Origin: Nocardia wallacei
GTDB lineage: Bacteria; Actinomycetota; Actinomycetes; Mycobacteriales; Mycobacteriaceae
Direction: 5' to 3'
Assembly (NCBI RefSeq): GCF_014466955.1
Contig: NZ_AP023396.1
Location: 2,914,001-2,978,000 of the forward strand
Length of the DNA: 64,000 bases
Below the pieces are notes generated by a model. That model saw only the letters and a program-made list of their open reading frames with translations. It did no database searches and had not been told where the DNA came from. The position numbers and the translations under genes were made by a program. Position 1 is the stretch's first letter. Every line of letters starts with the position of its first letter. Positions 48,205 through 56,094 of this stretch are shown piece after piece.

Positions 48205-49071
48205 TCAGCCGTCCAGGAACGACAGGATCGCCGGGGCGGCCAGCACCCAGGTGTCGAAGAGGTTGTAGCGCTGTACCTTTCCCGACCCGCGCGCCTCGAC
48301 GGCCCGCTCCCAGGCGTCCTCCGGCCACGGCGGATCGATCAGTGTCGAGCCCTCGATCAGGCAGCTCACCTCGAGGGAGGTGCGCTTGGGATGGTCGATG
48401 TCGTGCTCGCCGCCGCGAATGATCAAGGTGGGCACCCGGATTCGATCGAACAGTTCGTCGTCCACCCCGGGGATGGTCTGTCCCGGCTTCGGCACGTAGG
48501 CGTTGAGCCACCGCAGCGACAGCTTCACGAACTCGTCCCGATCCAGCTCCAGCAGGCGCTGCTCGTTGCGCGGGTTGCGCTCGACGGCCTCTCGCCACTC
48601 CCGCATCCGCAGCAGCCCCGCGTTCCCGCCGCCACGCATGGCCTGCAGGCTGGGCAGCACGTAATACGCGCCGAGATTGAACATGCCGTAGACCCCGCCG
48701 ACGATGTTCCACAGCACCAGCCTGGTGACCCGCTCGGGGTACAGGATCGTGGTCAGGATGGAGTCGCGCGCACCGCCCGAACCGCCCGCCAGCACGCACG
48801 GCCCGGCGTCGAGGGCGGTCAGCAGCCCGTCGAGTGTCTCGGCCCGCATATGCGACTCGGTCTGCCCGTAGAACTGCACATCGGACGCGCCGCAATTGGG
48901 CCGGTCCCACAGCAGCACCCGGTAGCCGCCCGCGACGATCGCCTCGGCCAGCGGGCGCAGTCCCGGCACGTCCATGCCGAACCGCCCGCCCGGCGTCAGG
49001 ACGACGAGTTCCCCCGCGTCACCGACGATTTCGTAGACGACCTCGCCGCCGTTCACCCTCACGGTGGGCAT
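48205..49071 (-). CDS. Alpha/beta hydrolase
   Basis: A 288-residue alpha/beta-hydrolase-fold protein: VVYEIVGDAGELVVLTPGGR, YRVLLWDRPNCGASDVQFYG, the nucleophile elbow VLAGGSGGARDS (Ser in GGSGGA), LVLWNIVGGV and IRVPTLIIRGGEHDIDHP with the acid Asp. Near the C-terminus, where the catalytic His is expected, the sequence reads STLIDPPWPEDAWERAVEAR, so the His is not obvious. The gene follows the Rieske gene in a leftward operon and starts at ATG 49071 with AAGGAGGT ideally placed. Probable lactone, ester or C-C hydrolase; substrate unknown. Confidence 0.82.
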   Translation of the reverse strand: MPTVRVNGGEVVYEIVGDAGELVVLTPGGRFGMDVPGLRPLAEAIVAGGYRVLLWDRPNCGASDVQFYGQTESHMRAETLDGLLTALDAGPCVLAGGSGGARDSILTTILYPERVTRLVLWNIVGGVYGMFNLGAYYVLPSLQAMRGGGNAGLLRMREWREAVERNPRNEQRLLELDRDEFVKLSLRWLNAYVPKPGQTIPGVDDELFDRIRVPTLIIRGGEHDIDHPKRTSLEVSCLIEGSTLIDPPWPEDAWERAVEARGSGKVQRYNLFDTWVLAAPAILSFLDG

Positions 49072-49100
49072 GCGACCTCCTTCCTGTTCACCGGCTCGGA

Positions 49101-49490
49101 TCAGGCCAGCACGACGACCGAGTCGCCGACGATGCGCACCGGATACGTGCGGATGCTCCATTCGGGCTTCACCGCGGTGGTCCCGGTCGCCAGCTCGAAA
49201 CCCCACTGGTGCCACGGGCAGTAGATGAACTCCTGGTCGCGCACCATCACCTGGTCGCCGGGCACGGATTCGTCGACGACGGTCCGCCCCCGCGCGCGCC
49301 CGGCGCAGAGCGGCCCGCCCTCGTGCGGGCAGTAGTTCGCGATGGCGTAGAACGTCCCGTTGACGTTGTACACGCCGACGCCGTGCCGCCCGATCGGCAC
49401 CACTTTCGAAGTGCCGGGCGGGATTTCGTCCACCGTGGCGACGACGTGCTCACGTCCCTGGGCGAGCCGGGGCTGTTCGGGGTCGGCCAT
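49101..49490 (-). CDS. Rieske 2Fe-2S ferredoxin
   Basis: A 129-residue Rieske protein with both halves of the cluster motif: YCPHEGGPLC (C-x-H) and YCPWHQWGFE (C-x2-H), in the order expected for stand-alone Rieske ferredoxins of dioxygenase or P450-type systems. The strands GVYNVNGTFYAIANYC lead into the cluster. It may supply electrons to an oxygenase; no Rieske oxygenase alpha subunit is in the window. Its ATG shares a base with the stop of the upstream amidohydrolase (TGATG), so they are translationally coupled. Confidence 0.9.
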   Translation of the reverse strand: MADPEQPRLAQGREHVVATVDEIPPGTSKVVPIGRHGVGVYNVNGTFYAIANYCPHEGGPLCAGRARGRTVVDESVPGDQVMVRDQEFIYCPWHQWGFELATGTTAVKPEWSIRTYPVRIVGDSVVVLA

Positions 49491-50719
49491 CACAGCACCC
49501 GCCGCTGACCCTCGATGGCGGGCACCGACTCGGGCAGATGGTAGGTCTCGATGCCGTTCAGATACATGACCCGGTCGCGGGCGTGCACGGGCAGATGCTT
49601 CATCAGCCAGCGCGGGTCGTCGAAGGTCCAATGCGGGTAGTCCGAGGAGTACAGCAGGATCCGCTCCGCCGACATCCACTCGAACGCGCGGGTCAGCTCC
49701 GTCTTGTCGTCGGGGTAGTCCAGCGGCTGGGTGGTGAACTTGATGTGCTCCTCGACGTACTCCGAGGGCTTGCGGCGAATCCCGGTGAAGGAGCGGCGCG
49801 CCGTGTAGACCGCGTCCATCCGCCACATCAGCGGCAGAATCCAGGTGAAGGCGTGCTCCACGAACACGATCCGCAGTGTCGGGAACCGGTCGAAGACGCC
49901 GTCGAAGATCAGGCTCATGATCTGATTGGCCGCCAGCAGCGAGTAGGTGACCATGAAATCGTGGTTGTAGCTGGGGAATCCGACCGGCGGCATGGGCATG
50001 GTCTCGTACGCGCCGCGGCCCAAATGGCAGCTCACCACCAGATCGTGCTTGGTGGCCGCCGCCCAGATCGGATCGTATTTCGGGTCGCCCCACGACGGGC
50101 GCGGCTCGGCCTTGATCAGGATCTGCGCCATGAACGGGTGCCCGGCCCAGTGCTCGATCTCGCGCACCGCGCCGCGCGGATCATCGATGGCCGCGCAGAT
50201 CGACCCGCGCCAGCGCTGATGCCAATTGTTCTTCGAGTCCAGCCAGTGGTTGGCGAGCCAGTGGTTGACACCGGTCGCCATCGCCGCGGTGGCCTCCGGC
50301 AACCGGGTCGCCTTCACCGTCGGTTCCAGGATCGCGATATCCGACCCGGCGTCGACGATCAGCTGCCGGAACGCCAATTCCGGGTCACTGCCGGGGAATT
50401 CGCCGCCCTCGGGGAACGTGTCGGCCCGCATGGCGTAGGTGTGCGCGTAGTCGGGGGCGTCGTAGATGATCGTGTCGCCGACGCGGTGGCTGAGGAAATA
50501 GTCGGTCCGGAACGGCTCGGGAATGTACTCCACGAGCTCCCCGCGCCGCGGCACGGGATGCACGTCCGAATCGACCACCCGGACGGCGACCTGCTCGGGT
50601 GCCGGGGCACGTTGCTGCCCGTGTGCCAGGGTCGTGCCGGGTGCCGGGGTTTTTTGTTGCCTGTGTGCCAGGGGCATGTCGGGTGCCGGGGTTTTTTGTT
50701 GCCTGTGTGCCAGGGGCAT
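49490..50719 (-). CDS. Amidohydrolase family 2 protein with repeat-derived N-terminus
   Basis: A 409-residue amidohydrolase. Its first ~42 residues are repeats of a 14-residue unit (PLAHRQQKTPAP, LAHGQQRAPAPE) and look like a DNA repeat fused to the gene. The normal protein begins at VAVRVVDSDVHPVPRRGELV, continues with RTDYFLSHRVGD, WAGHPFMAQILIKAEPRPSW, VSCHLGRGAYETMPMPPVGF, RIVFVEHAFTWILPLMWRMD and ends with LYSSDYPHWTFDDPRWLMKH. That is the PF04909 pattern of ACMSD-like decarboxylases/hydrolases. The ATG with its purine-rich ribosome site lies before the repeats, so they are translated. It is in an operon with the second amidohydrolase and the P450. Confidence 0.88.
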   Translation of the reverse strand: MPLAHRQQKTPAPDMPLAHRQQKTPAPGTTLAHGQQRAPAPEQVAVRVVDSDVHPVPRRGELVEYIPEPFRTDYFLSHRVGDTIIYDAPDYAHTYAMRADTFPEGGEFPGSDPELAFRQLIVDAGSDIAILEPTVKATRLPEATAAMATGVNHWLANHWLDSKNNWHQRWRGSICAAIDDPRGAVREIEHWAGHPFMAQILIKAEPRPSWGDPKYDPIWAAATKHDLVVSCHLGRGAYETMPMPPVGFPSYNHDFMVTYSLLAANQIMSLIFDGVFDRFPTLRIVFVEHAFTWILPLMWRMDAVYTARRSFTGIRRKPSEYVEEHIKFTTQPLDYPDDKTELTRAFEWMSAERILLYSSDYPHWTFDDPRWLMKHLPVHARDRVMYLNGIETYHLPESVPAIEGQRRVL

Positions 50720-50722
50720 GGT
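50597..50722. repeat. Three tandem 42-bp repeats at the 5' end of the amidohydrolase gene
   Basis: Copies start at 50597 (degenerate), 50639 and 50681, spaced exactly 42 bases, so the reading frame is kept. The last two contain an unusual T-rich run (TTTTTTGTTG) and end GTGCCAGGGGCATG. The part GGTCGTGCCGGGTGCCGGGGT shares all but one base with the 36-bp repeat at 8-91. The direct, spacer-free repetition excludes CRISPR. Confidence 0.85.
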
Positions 50723-50743
50723 CGTCTCCCTCTCGTGGACGGG

Positions 50744-51841
50744 CTAGGTGGTGGCCGCCGCGGCCGGGATGTCGATGCCGTAGAGCCGGGACGCGTTGCG
50801 CCACAACACCTTCTCGCGTTGTTCGGTGGTGAGCGCGGACGGCAGCGCGGTGGCGTCACCGCAATGCCAGTGCGGGTAGCTGGAGCCGAACATCACCATG
50901 TCCTCCTTGCCGGTGAAACCCAGCCATTCGGAGGCGAATTCGGTTTCGCCGGGCCCGTCCAGGCTGCCCTGTACGAAGTAGACGTGGCCCGGCAGGTAGT
51001 CGCTGGGCATGCGGGGCGCCCACGGGGTCTGCTCCAGATGCGGCCGGCCGAAGGTGTCCATCCGCCACGTGAACGGCGTGAGCAGGTCCGCCCCGCCGTC
51101 GGCCCAGACGAATCTCAGCTCCGGCATCCGCTCGAACACGCCCTCGGCGATCATGTTCATCAGGTGGTACACGTAGTTCAGCGACATGAACCCGAGGTAC
51201 TGCTCGTAGGTGCGGGTGTGACCCGACGGGGTGGGCGGGAAGGCGATGCTCTCCCCGGTCTCGATGTGCGCGGCCACCGGCAGCCCGGCCTCGGCCGCCG
51301 CCTCCCACAGCGGCCAGAACTGCGGCTTACCGTAGAGCTCGCGCGACTGCAGCGGAATGCCGACCTGCACGATGCCGGGATGACCTGCGTACCTGCGGAT
51401 TTCGCGCAGCGCCCCGGGAATGTCCTCGGGATTGACCCGGATCGTGCCGCGGTATCGCGCGGCGAATCGGTTCGACTCCAGCCAGCGCGTCACCATCATC
51501 TCGTTGTGCGCGGCCAGCACCGCGGTGGTGAGGTGCCGGTCGGGCAGGATGCCGCGGGTCATCGGATGCAGCACCGCGATGTCCACGCCGCGCTCCACGA
51601 ACAGCTGCTCACCGACGAATTCCGGATCCGAGCCCGGATAGCCCCTGCCCGGCCCGCGGCTGCTCGGTCCGCGGGTGCCCGCGGCGTACTCCCCGCCCGG
51701 TGCGCCGTACCAATCCATCTCGGCATCCGGGATGCCGCGGCTGGCGAACGGCTCGCGCAGGAAGCCGCGCATATCCCGGTTCGAGGTGAAGAAGATGTGC
51801 ACGCTGGCGTCGATGACAGGCGTGCCGGTGCCGACGGTCAC
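50744..51841 (-). CDS. Amidohydrolase family 2 protein, second copy in the operon
   Basis: A 365-residue amidohydrolase of the same broad family: VIDASVHIFFTSNRDMRGFL at the metal-binding start, the Gly/Arg-rich insertion AAGTRGPSSRGPGRGYPGSD, GHPGIVQVGIPLQSRELYG, LPVAAHIETGESIAFPPTPS, LRFVWADGGADLLTPFTWRM and FGSSYPHWHCGDATALPSAL. It is distant from its neighbour at 49490 but keeps the YPHW motif. The GTG start overlaps the P450 stop (GTGA); another GTG lies one codon earlier. Two different amidohydrolases in one operon suggest two successive decarboxylation/hydrolysis steps or two subunits. Confidence 0.87.
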   Translation of the reverse strand: MTVGTGTPVIDASVHIFFTSNRDMRGFLREPFASRGIPDAEMDWYGAPGGEYAAGTRGPSSRGPGRGYPGSDPEFVGEQLFVERGVDIAVLHPMTRGILPDRHLTTAVLAAHNEMMVTRWLESNRFAARYRGTIRVNPEDIPGALREIRRYAGHPGIVQVGIPLQSRELYGKPQFWPLWEAAAEAGLPVAAHIETGESIAFPPTPSGHTRTYEQYLGFMSLNYVYHLMNMIAEGVFERMPELRFVWADGGADLLTPFTWRMDTFGRPHLEQTPWAPRMPSDYLPGHVYFVQGSLDGPGETEFASEWLGFTGKEDMVMFGSSYPHWHCGDATALPSALTTEQREKVLWRNASRLYGIDIPAAAATT

Positions 51842-53205
51842 CACTCGATGCGCGCTCGTTCGGGCCGCTCCGTCACCGGCGCGGCGAGTTCCTGCTTGTC
51901 ACAGACGCGCTGCAGCTTCTCGATGGTCTCGTCCAGCCCGGGTCCCAGCCGCGGACCGGGCGTGAAGGTGGCGGGCAGTTTCCGCATGCCCTGGATGACG
52001 CCGATGGTCTCGTAGTGCACGGTCCCCTCGGGGTCGCAGCGGTAGTCGGGCATCCGGTCGAGCACGGCGGTGAGCATCGCCTTGAACACGGTGCGGGCCA
52101 CGTTCGAGCCGATGCAGCGGTGGATGCCGAGCCCGAAGCTGAAGTGCCGGTTGCCCCTCCGATCCAGCACGACCTCGTTCGGGTCGGGGAAGACCTGCGG
52201 GTCCCGGTTCGCCATCGCCCACGACAACCACAGGCGCTCACCCTCTTTGAACCGGGTGTTCACCAATTCCATGTCCGCGGAGATGGTCCGGCCGTCGCCC
52301 GGCGCCGGGGTGAAGTACCGCAGGAACTCCTCGGTCGCGGAGTCGAGCAGGTGCTCGCGCTCTTCGCTGAGCAGTTCGCGCTGATCCGGATGCTCCGACA
52401 GCCATTCCAGTGAATGCGCGGTGAGCGCGGTCGTGGTGTCGAAGCCGCCGCCGATGATCAGGCCCAGCATGCCGAGCACCTCGAGGTCCGGCGCGGGCTC
52501 GCCGTCGATGCGGAGCTTGACCAGGCCGTCCACCAGACCCGGGCGCGGATTCTCCTTGATCTCGATCAGATTGTTCAGCAGATCCAGACCCATGGCCCGA
52601 TGCATCTCCGCGACCCGCGGCGCCTCCGGCGAATCCTCGGGGGTGTACACCGCCGCGTGTACCGGCTCGCTGTACATCGACCACTGCCGCAACGGAATTC
52701 CGAGCATGGCCAGGGTCAGCACGGCCGGGACGATATTGGCGAGGTCGTCGACGAAGTCGATCCGGCCGCTCTCGATCTTCTCGTCGAGGGCGGCGCGGAC
52801 GATCTCGTCGATCACCGGCTCCCAGCGGCGAACCGCGGCGGGTGACAGGTAGGGGTTGATCGCCTGCCGATAGATCCGGTGCTCGGGATCGTCCATCTCC
52901 AGAATGCCGCCGCGCACCGCCTGCACACGCTGGGCGGTGGGTATCGAGATGCCCTTGTAGCCCTTGCGTTCGCCGCGCAGATCGTGGTCGTTGGAGACGT
53001 GCGGGCAGCGGGCGAGCTCGAACACCTCGGTGCTGCCCGCGGCGACCCAGTGCCCGTCGTAGGTGTCACTCCAGGCCATCGGGCACTTGGCCTGCATCTC
53101 CTGGGTGATCTCCACGAACCGGTGCCGGTATTCGGGCGTGTGCCGGTCGAAGTGGTACCGATTCTTCTTACGGTCCTGGTCGGCGAGTGCGTCGTCGATG
53201 CTCAC
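51838..53205 (-). CDS. Cytochrome P450
   Basis: A 455-residue P450. The haem loop FSFGLGIHRCIG places the thiolate Cys at about 364. The I-helix reads IIGGGFDTTTALTAHSLEWL (GGFDTT in place of the usual AGxET), and the ExxR region is EEFLRYFTP. It is slightly longer than typical because of an N-terminal extension (DDALADQDRKKNRYHFDRHT) and a C-terminal tail. The start is GTG, with AGGAAG seven bases upstream. It is the head of an operon P450-amidohydrolase-amidohydrolase-Rieske-hydrolase. It probably hydroxylates the pathway substrate, with electrons from the ferredoxin system at 46 kb or the Rieske protein. Confidence 0.92.
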   Translation of the reverse strand: MSIDDALADQDRKKNRYHFDRHTPEYRHRFVEITQEMQAKCPMAWSDTYDGHWVAAGSTEVFELARCPHVSNDHDLRGERKGYKGISIPTAQRVQAVRGGILEMDDPEHRIYRQAINPYLSPAAVRRWEPVIDEIVRAALDEKIESGRIDFVDDLANIVPAVLTLAMLGIPLRQWSMYSEPVHAAVYTPEDSPEAPRVAEMHRAMGLDLLNNLIEIKENPRPGLVDGLVKLRIDGEPAPDLEVLGMLGLIIGGGFDTTTALTAHSLEWLSEHPDQRELLSEEREHLLDSATEEFLRYFTPAPGDGRTISADMELVNTRFKEGERLWLSWAMANRDPQVFPDPNEVVLDRRGNRHFSFGLGIHRCIGSNVARTVFKAMLTAVLDRMPDYRCDPEGTVHYETIGVIQGMRKLPATFTPGPRLGPGLDETIEKLQRVCDKQELAAPVTERPERARIEW

Positions 53206-53263
53206 GATAGTCTTCCTGGGCTGCTCACGGATCTCGTTGCCGCGCCGCGGGTTTCCCCGGCGA

Positions 53264-54124
53264 TCAGATGTGGTAGTCGTAGGACTTCAGATAGCCGCCG
53301 CCGTCGACGCGCATCTGCGTGCCGGTGACGTACCGCGACTCCTCGGAGGCCAGGTAGACCACCGCGTTGCTGATGTCCTCGGGCTCGACGTAGGGAATGC
53401 GCATGGCCTGCTGCACACCGAACACGGGCTCGGCGTCGGCGCGGGTCGGGTGCTCGAGGTCGGGGCGGAACGAGCGATACATCGGCTCGCTCTGCAGCAT
53501 CGGGGTGTTGCAGTTGGTGGGATGCACGACATTGGCGCGGATGCCGCGCGGTGCCAGCTGCCGGGCCAGCTCGTAGACGTACGCGGTCAGCGCGCGCTTG
53601 GAGTGCACGTAGGCCATGCCGCCGGGATCGTTGCCCGGGTTGTCGATCTTGGAGATATCGATCAGCGAGGCGGTGGAGCCGGTCGCGATGATCGACGCGC
53701 CCTCCTTCAGGTGCCCGAGCGAGACCTGGATGGCGTTGATGGTGCCGATCAGGTTCGTGTTGATCACGTCGATCCACGCCTGCATGGCCGGCTGGCCCTT
53801 CATACCGGCGATGCCGGCCTGCGCGACGACGATGTCGAGCTTGCCGAGTTCGCGAATGCCGTTGTCCACCGCGGCCTGCAGCTGCTCGGCGCTGCGCACG
53901 TCGGCCTTCGCGGTGACCACGCGCCGGCCGGTCTTGCTGACCAGGTTCGCGGTCTCCTCCAGGTCCTCCGGGCGCGCGAGCGCGTATCCGATGGTCGAGA
54001 TGTCCTCGCACAGATCGACCGCGATGATGTCGGCGCCCTCCTCTGCGAGGCGGACCGCGTGGCTGCGGCCCTGCCCGCGCGCGGCGCCGGTGATGAAAGC
54101 GACCTTGCCCTCGACACGTCCCAC
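53264..54124 (-). CDS. Mycofactocin-coupled SDR (carveol-dehydrogenase-like)
   Basis: A 286-residue SDR that begins GRVEGKVAFITGAARGQGRS, the signature start of mycofactocin-coupled SDRs, with the cofactor loop VDLCEDISTIGYALARPEDL (the insertion after strand 2). It continues with VAQAGIAGMKGQ, the catalytic GSTASLIDISKI...YVHSKRALTAYVY and NVVHPTNCNTPML, and ends TGTQMRVDGGGYLK. Related enzymes are carveol and other terpene-alcohol dehydrogenases, whose tightly bound NAD is recycled through mycofactocin. GTG at 54124 is the start fitting the family. It follows the P450 operon's promoter region on the same strand, 58 bases upstream of the P450 gene, so it is likely the first gene of that operon. 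Confidence 0.9.
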   Translation of the reverse strand: MGRVEGKVAFITGAARGQGRSHAVRLAEEGADIIAVDLCEDISTIGYALARPEDLEETANLVSKTGRRVVTAKADVRSAEQLQAAVDNGIRELGKLDIVVAQAGIAGMKGQPAMQAWIDVINTNLIGTINAIQVSLGHLKEGASIIATGSTASLIDISKIDNPGNDPGGMAYVHSKRALTAYVYELARQLAPRGIRANVVHPTNCNTPMLQSEPMYRSFRPDLEHPTRADAEPVFGVQQAMRIPYVEPEDISNAVVYLASEESRYVTGTQMRVDGGGYLKSYDYHI

Positions 54125-54241
54125 AGCTGACCCTTTCGTTCTTCTCGGTGACCACGGCGGCAGTGCCGCGGCGGATCGCGCGCCCGCTGGATGCCGTGGC
54201 GCCGACTGTGCACGACCGCGGTGTCGCGGCCGTGGCATGGA

Positions 54242-54281
54242 GCAAGAATTTTCCTTGCAGTAGATGAGAACGTTACTCTTG
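54242..54281. promoter_or_regulatory. Two variant GAGAAT-type sites upstream of the SDR-P450 operon
   Basis: CAAGAAT-TTT-CCTTGCA (outer palindrome GCAAG/CTTGC, 54242-54258) and TGAGAAC-GTT-ACTCTTG (54265-54281) are imperfect copies 23 bases apart. They precede the SDR start by about 120-160 bases. The 396-base spacer 54125-54520 between the two divergent operons contains these, the site at 54410 and no supported gene. Confidence 0.6.
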
Positions 54282-54409
54282 CACAACTCTCGCCGCAAGG
54301 TCGCGCGGCCCCGCGGAATCTCCGGCGCGCGCCTGGCTCGATCCGCCGAAAAGCGGATTCACCACGGACGATTCCGTCGAACCTCGGTGAATCTCATATT
54401 TCCGTTGGA

Positions 54410-54426
54410 TGAGAACGGTATTTTCA
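54410..54426. promoter_or_regulatory. GAGAAC-type operator upstream of the CoA ligase operon
   Basis: TGAGAAC-GGT-ATTTTCA, extended to GATGAGAA and TTTTCATC arms (54408-54428), lies about 95 bases before the CoA ligase start. It is a slightly degenerate copy of the regulon operator. Confidence 0.7.
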
Positions 54427-54520
54427 TCAATGGTCGAGGAGATCGTCGGGCGCGGCTGCCGCGGCCCGGGTACATCGAGGGGCGCGCAACGCGCCCACCT
54501 GCGGACACGAGTGAGGCCAG

Positions 54521-56056
54521 ATGCGAACCGTCCCCGAGGAATTGCGCGACCGCTACGAGACCGCGGGCTGGTGGCGGCGAGAAACGCTGGGCGATCTGCT
54601 GAGTCGCGCCCTCGCGTCGGCGCCCTCGGCCGAATTCCGGGTGCACTCCGACGTGCGCCCCTGGTCGGGCAGCGTCGGGGAGGTGGAGCGGATCGCCCGG
54701 CGATTGGCGGCCGGGCTCCGGGCGCGCGGCGTCGGGCCGGGTGACGCGATCGCCTTCCAGCTGCCCAACTGGATGGAGGCCGCGGCGACGTTCTGGGCCT
54801 CCGCCTACCTCGGCGCGGTGGTGGTGCCGATCGTCCATTTCTACGGGCGCAAGGAGGTCGGGCACATCCTGACGACCGTGCGGCCCAAGGTCTTCGTCGC
54901 CGCGGAACGCTTCGGCCGCACGGCCTTCGATCCCGAGGTATGCGCGGCGGTGCCGATCGTCGGGGTGGTCGGCCGCGATTTCGACGACCTGCTGGCCGAC
55001 GCGCCCATGCCGGGTGTGGTCGCGGCCGATCCGGCGGACCCGGCGCTGATCGCCTTCACCTCGGGCACGACCAGCGCGCCCAAGGGCGTGGTGCACAGCC
55101 ACCAGACGCTGGGCTGCGAGGCGCGTCAGCTCGCCGCGCACAACGCGCTCGATCGCGGCACGATGCTCACCGCCACGCCGGTCGGGCACTTCATCGGGAT
55201 GGTCGGCGCCTTCCTGTTACCGGTGCTGCACGGCAAGCCGGTGCATCTGCTCGACGTGTGGGACGCGGGCCGGGTGCTGGCGCTGATCAAGAGCGACGGG
55301 TTGACGGTCGGGGGCGGGCCGCCCTACTTCGTCACCAGCCTGCTCGACCACCCCGACTTCACCCCCGAATATCTGGACAACTTCCGCTTTGTCGGGCTGG
55401 GCGGCTCCACCGTGCCCGTCGCGGTCACCCGGCGGCTCGCCGGCCTGGGCTTGGTCCCGTTCCGCGCCTACGGCAGCACCGAGCATCCCTCCATCACTTC
55501 CTCCCGTTACGACGCGCCGGAATTCGAGCGCCTGTCGACCGACGGGCGGCCGATGCCCGGCGTGGAGATCCGGCTGGCCGACGACGGCGAAATCCTCAGT
55601 CGCGGACCGGATCTGTGCCTGGGCTACACCGACGACGCGCTGACCGCGCGGGCCTTCGACGCCGACGGCTGGTACCACACCGGCGATATCGGCGTCCTGC
55701 ATCCGGACGGGCATCTGACCATCACCGACCGCAAATCCGACGTGATCATCCGCGGTGGCGAGAACGTCAGCGCGCTGGAGGTGGAGGAACTGCTCGCCGA
55801 ACTGCCGGAGGTGGCCGAGGCCGTGGTGGTGGCCGTACCGGACGAGCGCCTGGGCGAAACGGTCGGCGCGGTACTGCGGTTGCGGCCCGGACACCGACTG
55901 CCCGAGCTCGCCGCGGTGCGCGAGCACTTCGCGGCCGCCGGAGTCGCGCGGCAGAAGTGGCCGGAGCGGTTGTTCCAGGTCGAGGACTATCCGCGCACCC
56001 CCAGCGGCAAGGTCCGCAAACATCTGATCCGCGAGCGGATTGCCACATCCACCTGA
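54521..56056 (+). CDS. AMP-binding CoA ligase (cyclic/aromatic acid type)
   Basis: A 511-residue adenylate-forming enzyme: ELRDRYETAGWWRRETLGDL is a start typical of the cyclohexanecarboxylate-CoA ligase/FadD3-like group. The P-loop FTSGTTSAPKGVVHSHQTLG is at about 185-204, then RAYGSTEHPSITSS, HTGDIGVLHPDGHLTITDRK and the hinge DVIIRGGENVSALEVEELL, with TPSGKVRKHLI near the end. It would activate a ring-bearing carboxylic acid. It is the first gene of the rightward catabolic operon, behind the operator at 54410. ATG 54521 is the start; alternative ATGs further upstream lack support. Confidence 0.92.
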   Translation: MRTVPEELRDRYETAGWWRRETLGDLLSRALASAPSAEFRVHSDVRPWSGSVGEVERIARRLAAGLRARGVGPGDAIAFQLPNWMEAAATFWASAYLGAVVVPIVHFYGRKEVGHILTTVRPKVFVAAERFGRTAFDPEVCAAVPIVGVVGRDFDDLLADAPMPGVVAADPADPALIAFTSGTTSAPKGVVHSHQTLGCEARQLAAHNALDRGTMLTATPVGHFIGMVGAFLLPVLHGKPVHLLDVWDAGRVLALIKSDGLTVGGGPPYFVTSLLDHPDFTPEYLDNFRFVGLGGSTVPVAVTRRLAGLGLVPFRAYGSTEHPSITSSRYDAPEFERLSTDGRPMPGVEIRLADDGEILSRGPDLCLGYTDDALTARAFDADGWYHTGDIGVLHPDGHLTITDRKSDVIIRGGENVSALEVEELLAELPEVAEAVVVAVPDERLGETVGAVLRLRPGHRLPELAAVREHFAAAGVARQKWPERLFQVEDYPRTPSGKVRKHLIRERIATST

Positions 56057-56075
56057 CGAGAATATGATTCTTGTC
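56055..56075. promoter_or_regulatory. GAGAAT-type operator before the KstD-like gene
   Basis: GACGAGAAT-ATG-ATTCTTGTC is a near-perfect palindrome with nine-base arms and one mismatched pair (AGAAT-N3-ATTCT core). It begins on the stop codon of the CoA ligase and lies 20 bases before the KstD-like start, so the second half of the operon can be controlled separately. Confidence 0.82.
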
Positions 56076-56094
56076 ATTCGCGAATGGAGGTCTC

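Noticed and set aside
46346..48910. 854-residue minus-strand open frame
   Set aside because: Only its last 435 codons match NuoF. The upstream part is antisense to the hypothetical gene at 47717 and the hydrolase at 48205 and has no family features.
50597..50722. CRISPR-like array
   Set aside because: The copies are directly adjacent without spacers and are in frame with the amidohydrolase; they are a tandem repeat.
49538..52015. 825-residue plus-strand ORF
   Set aside because: It runs antisense through two amidohydrolases and into the P450; it reflects the GC-rich third positions of those genes.
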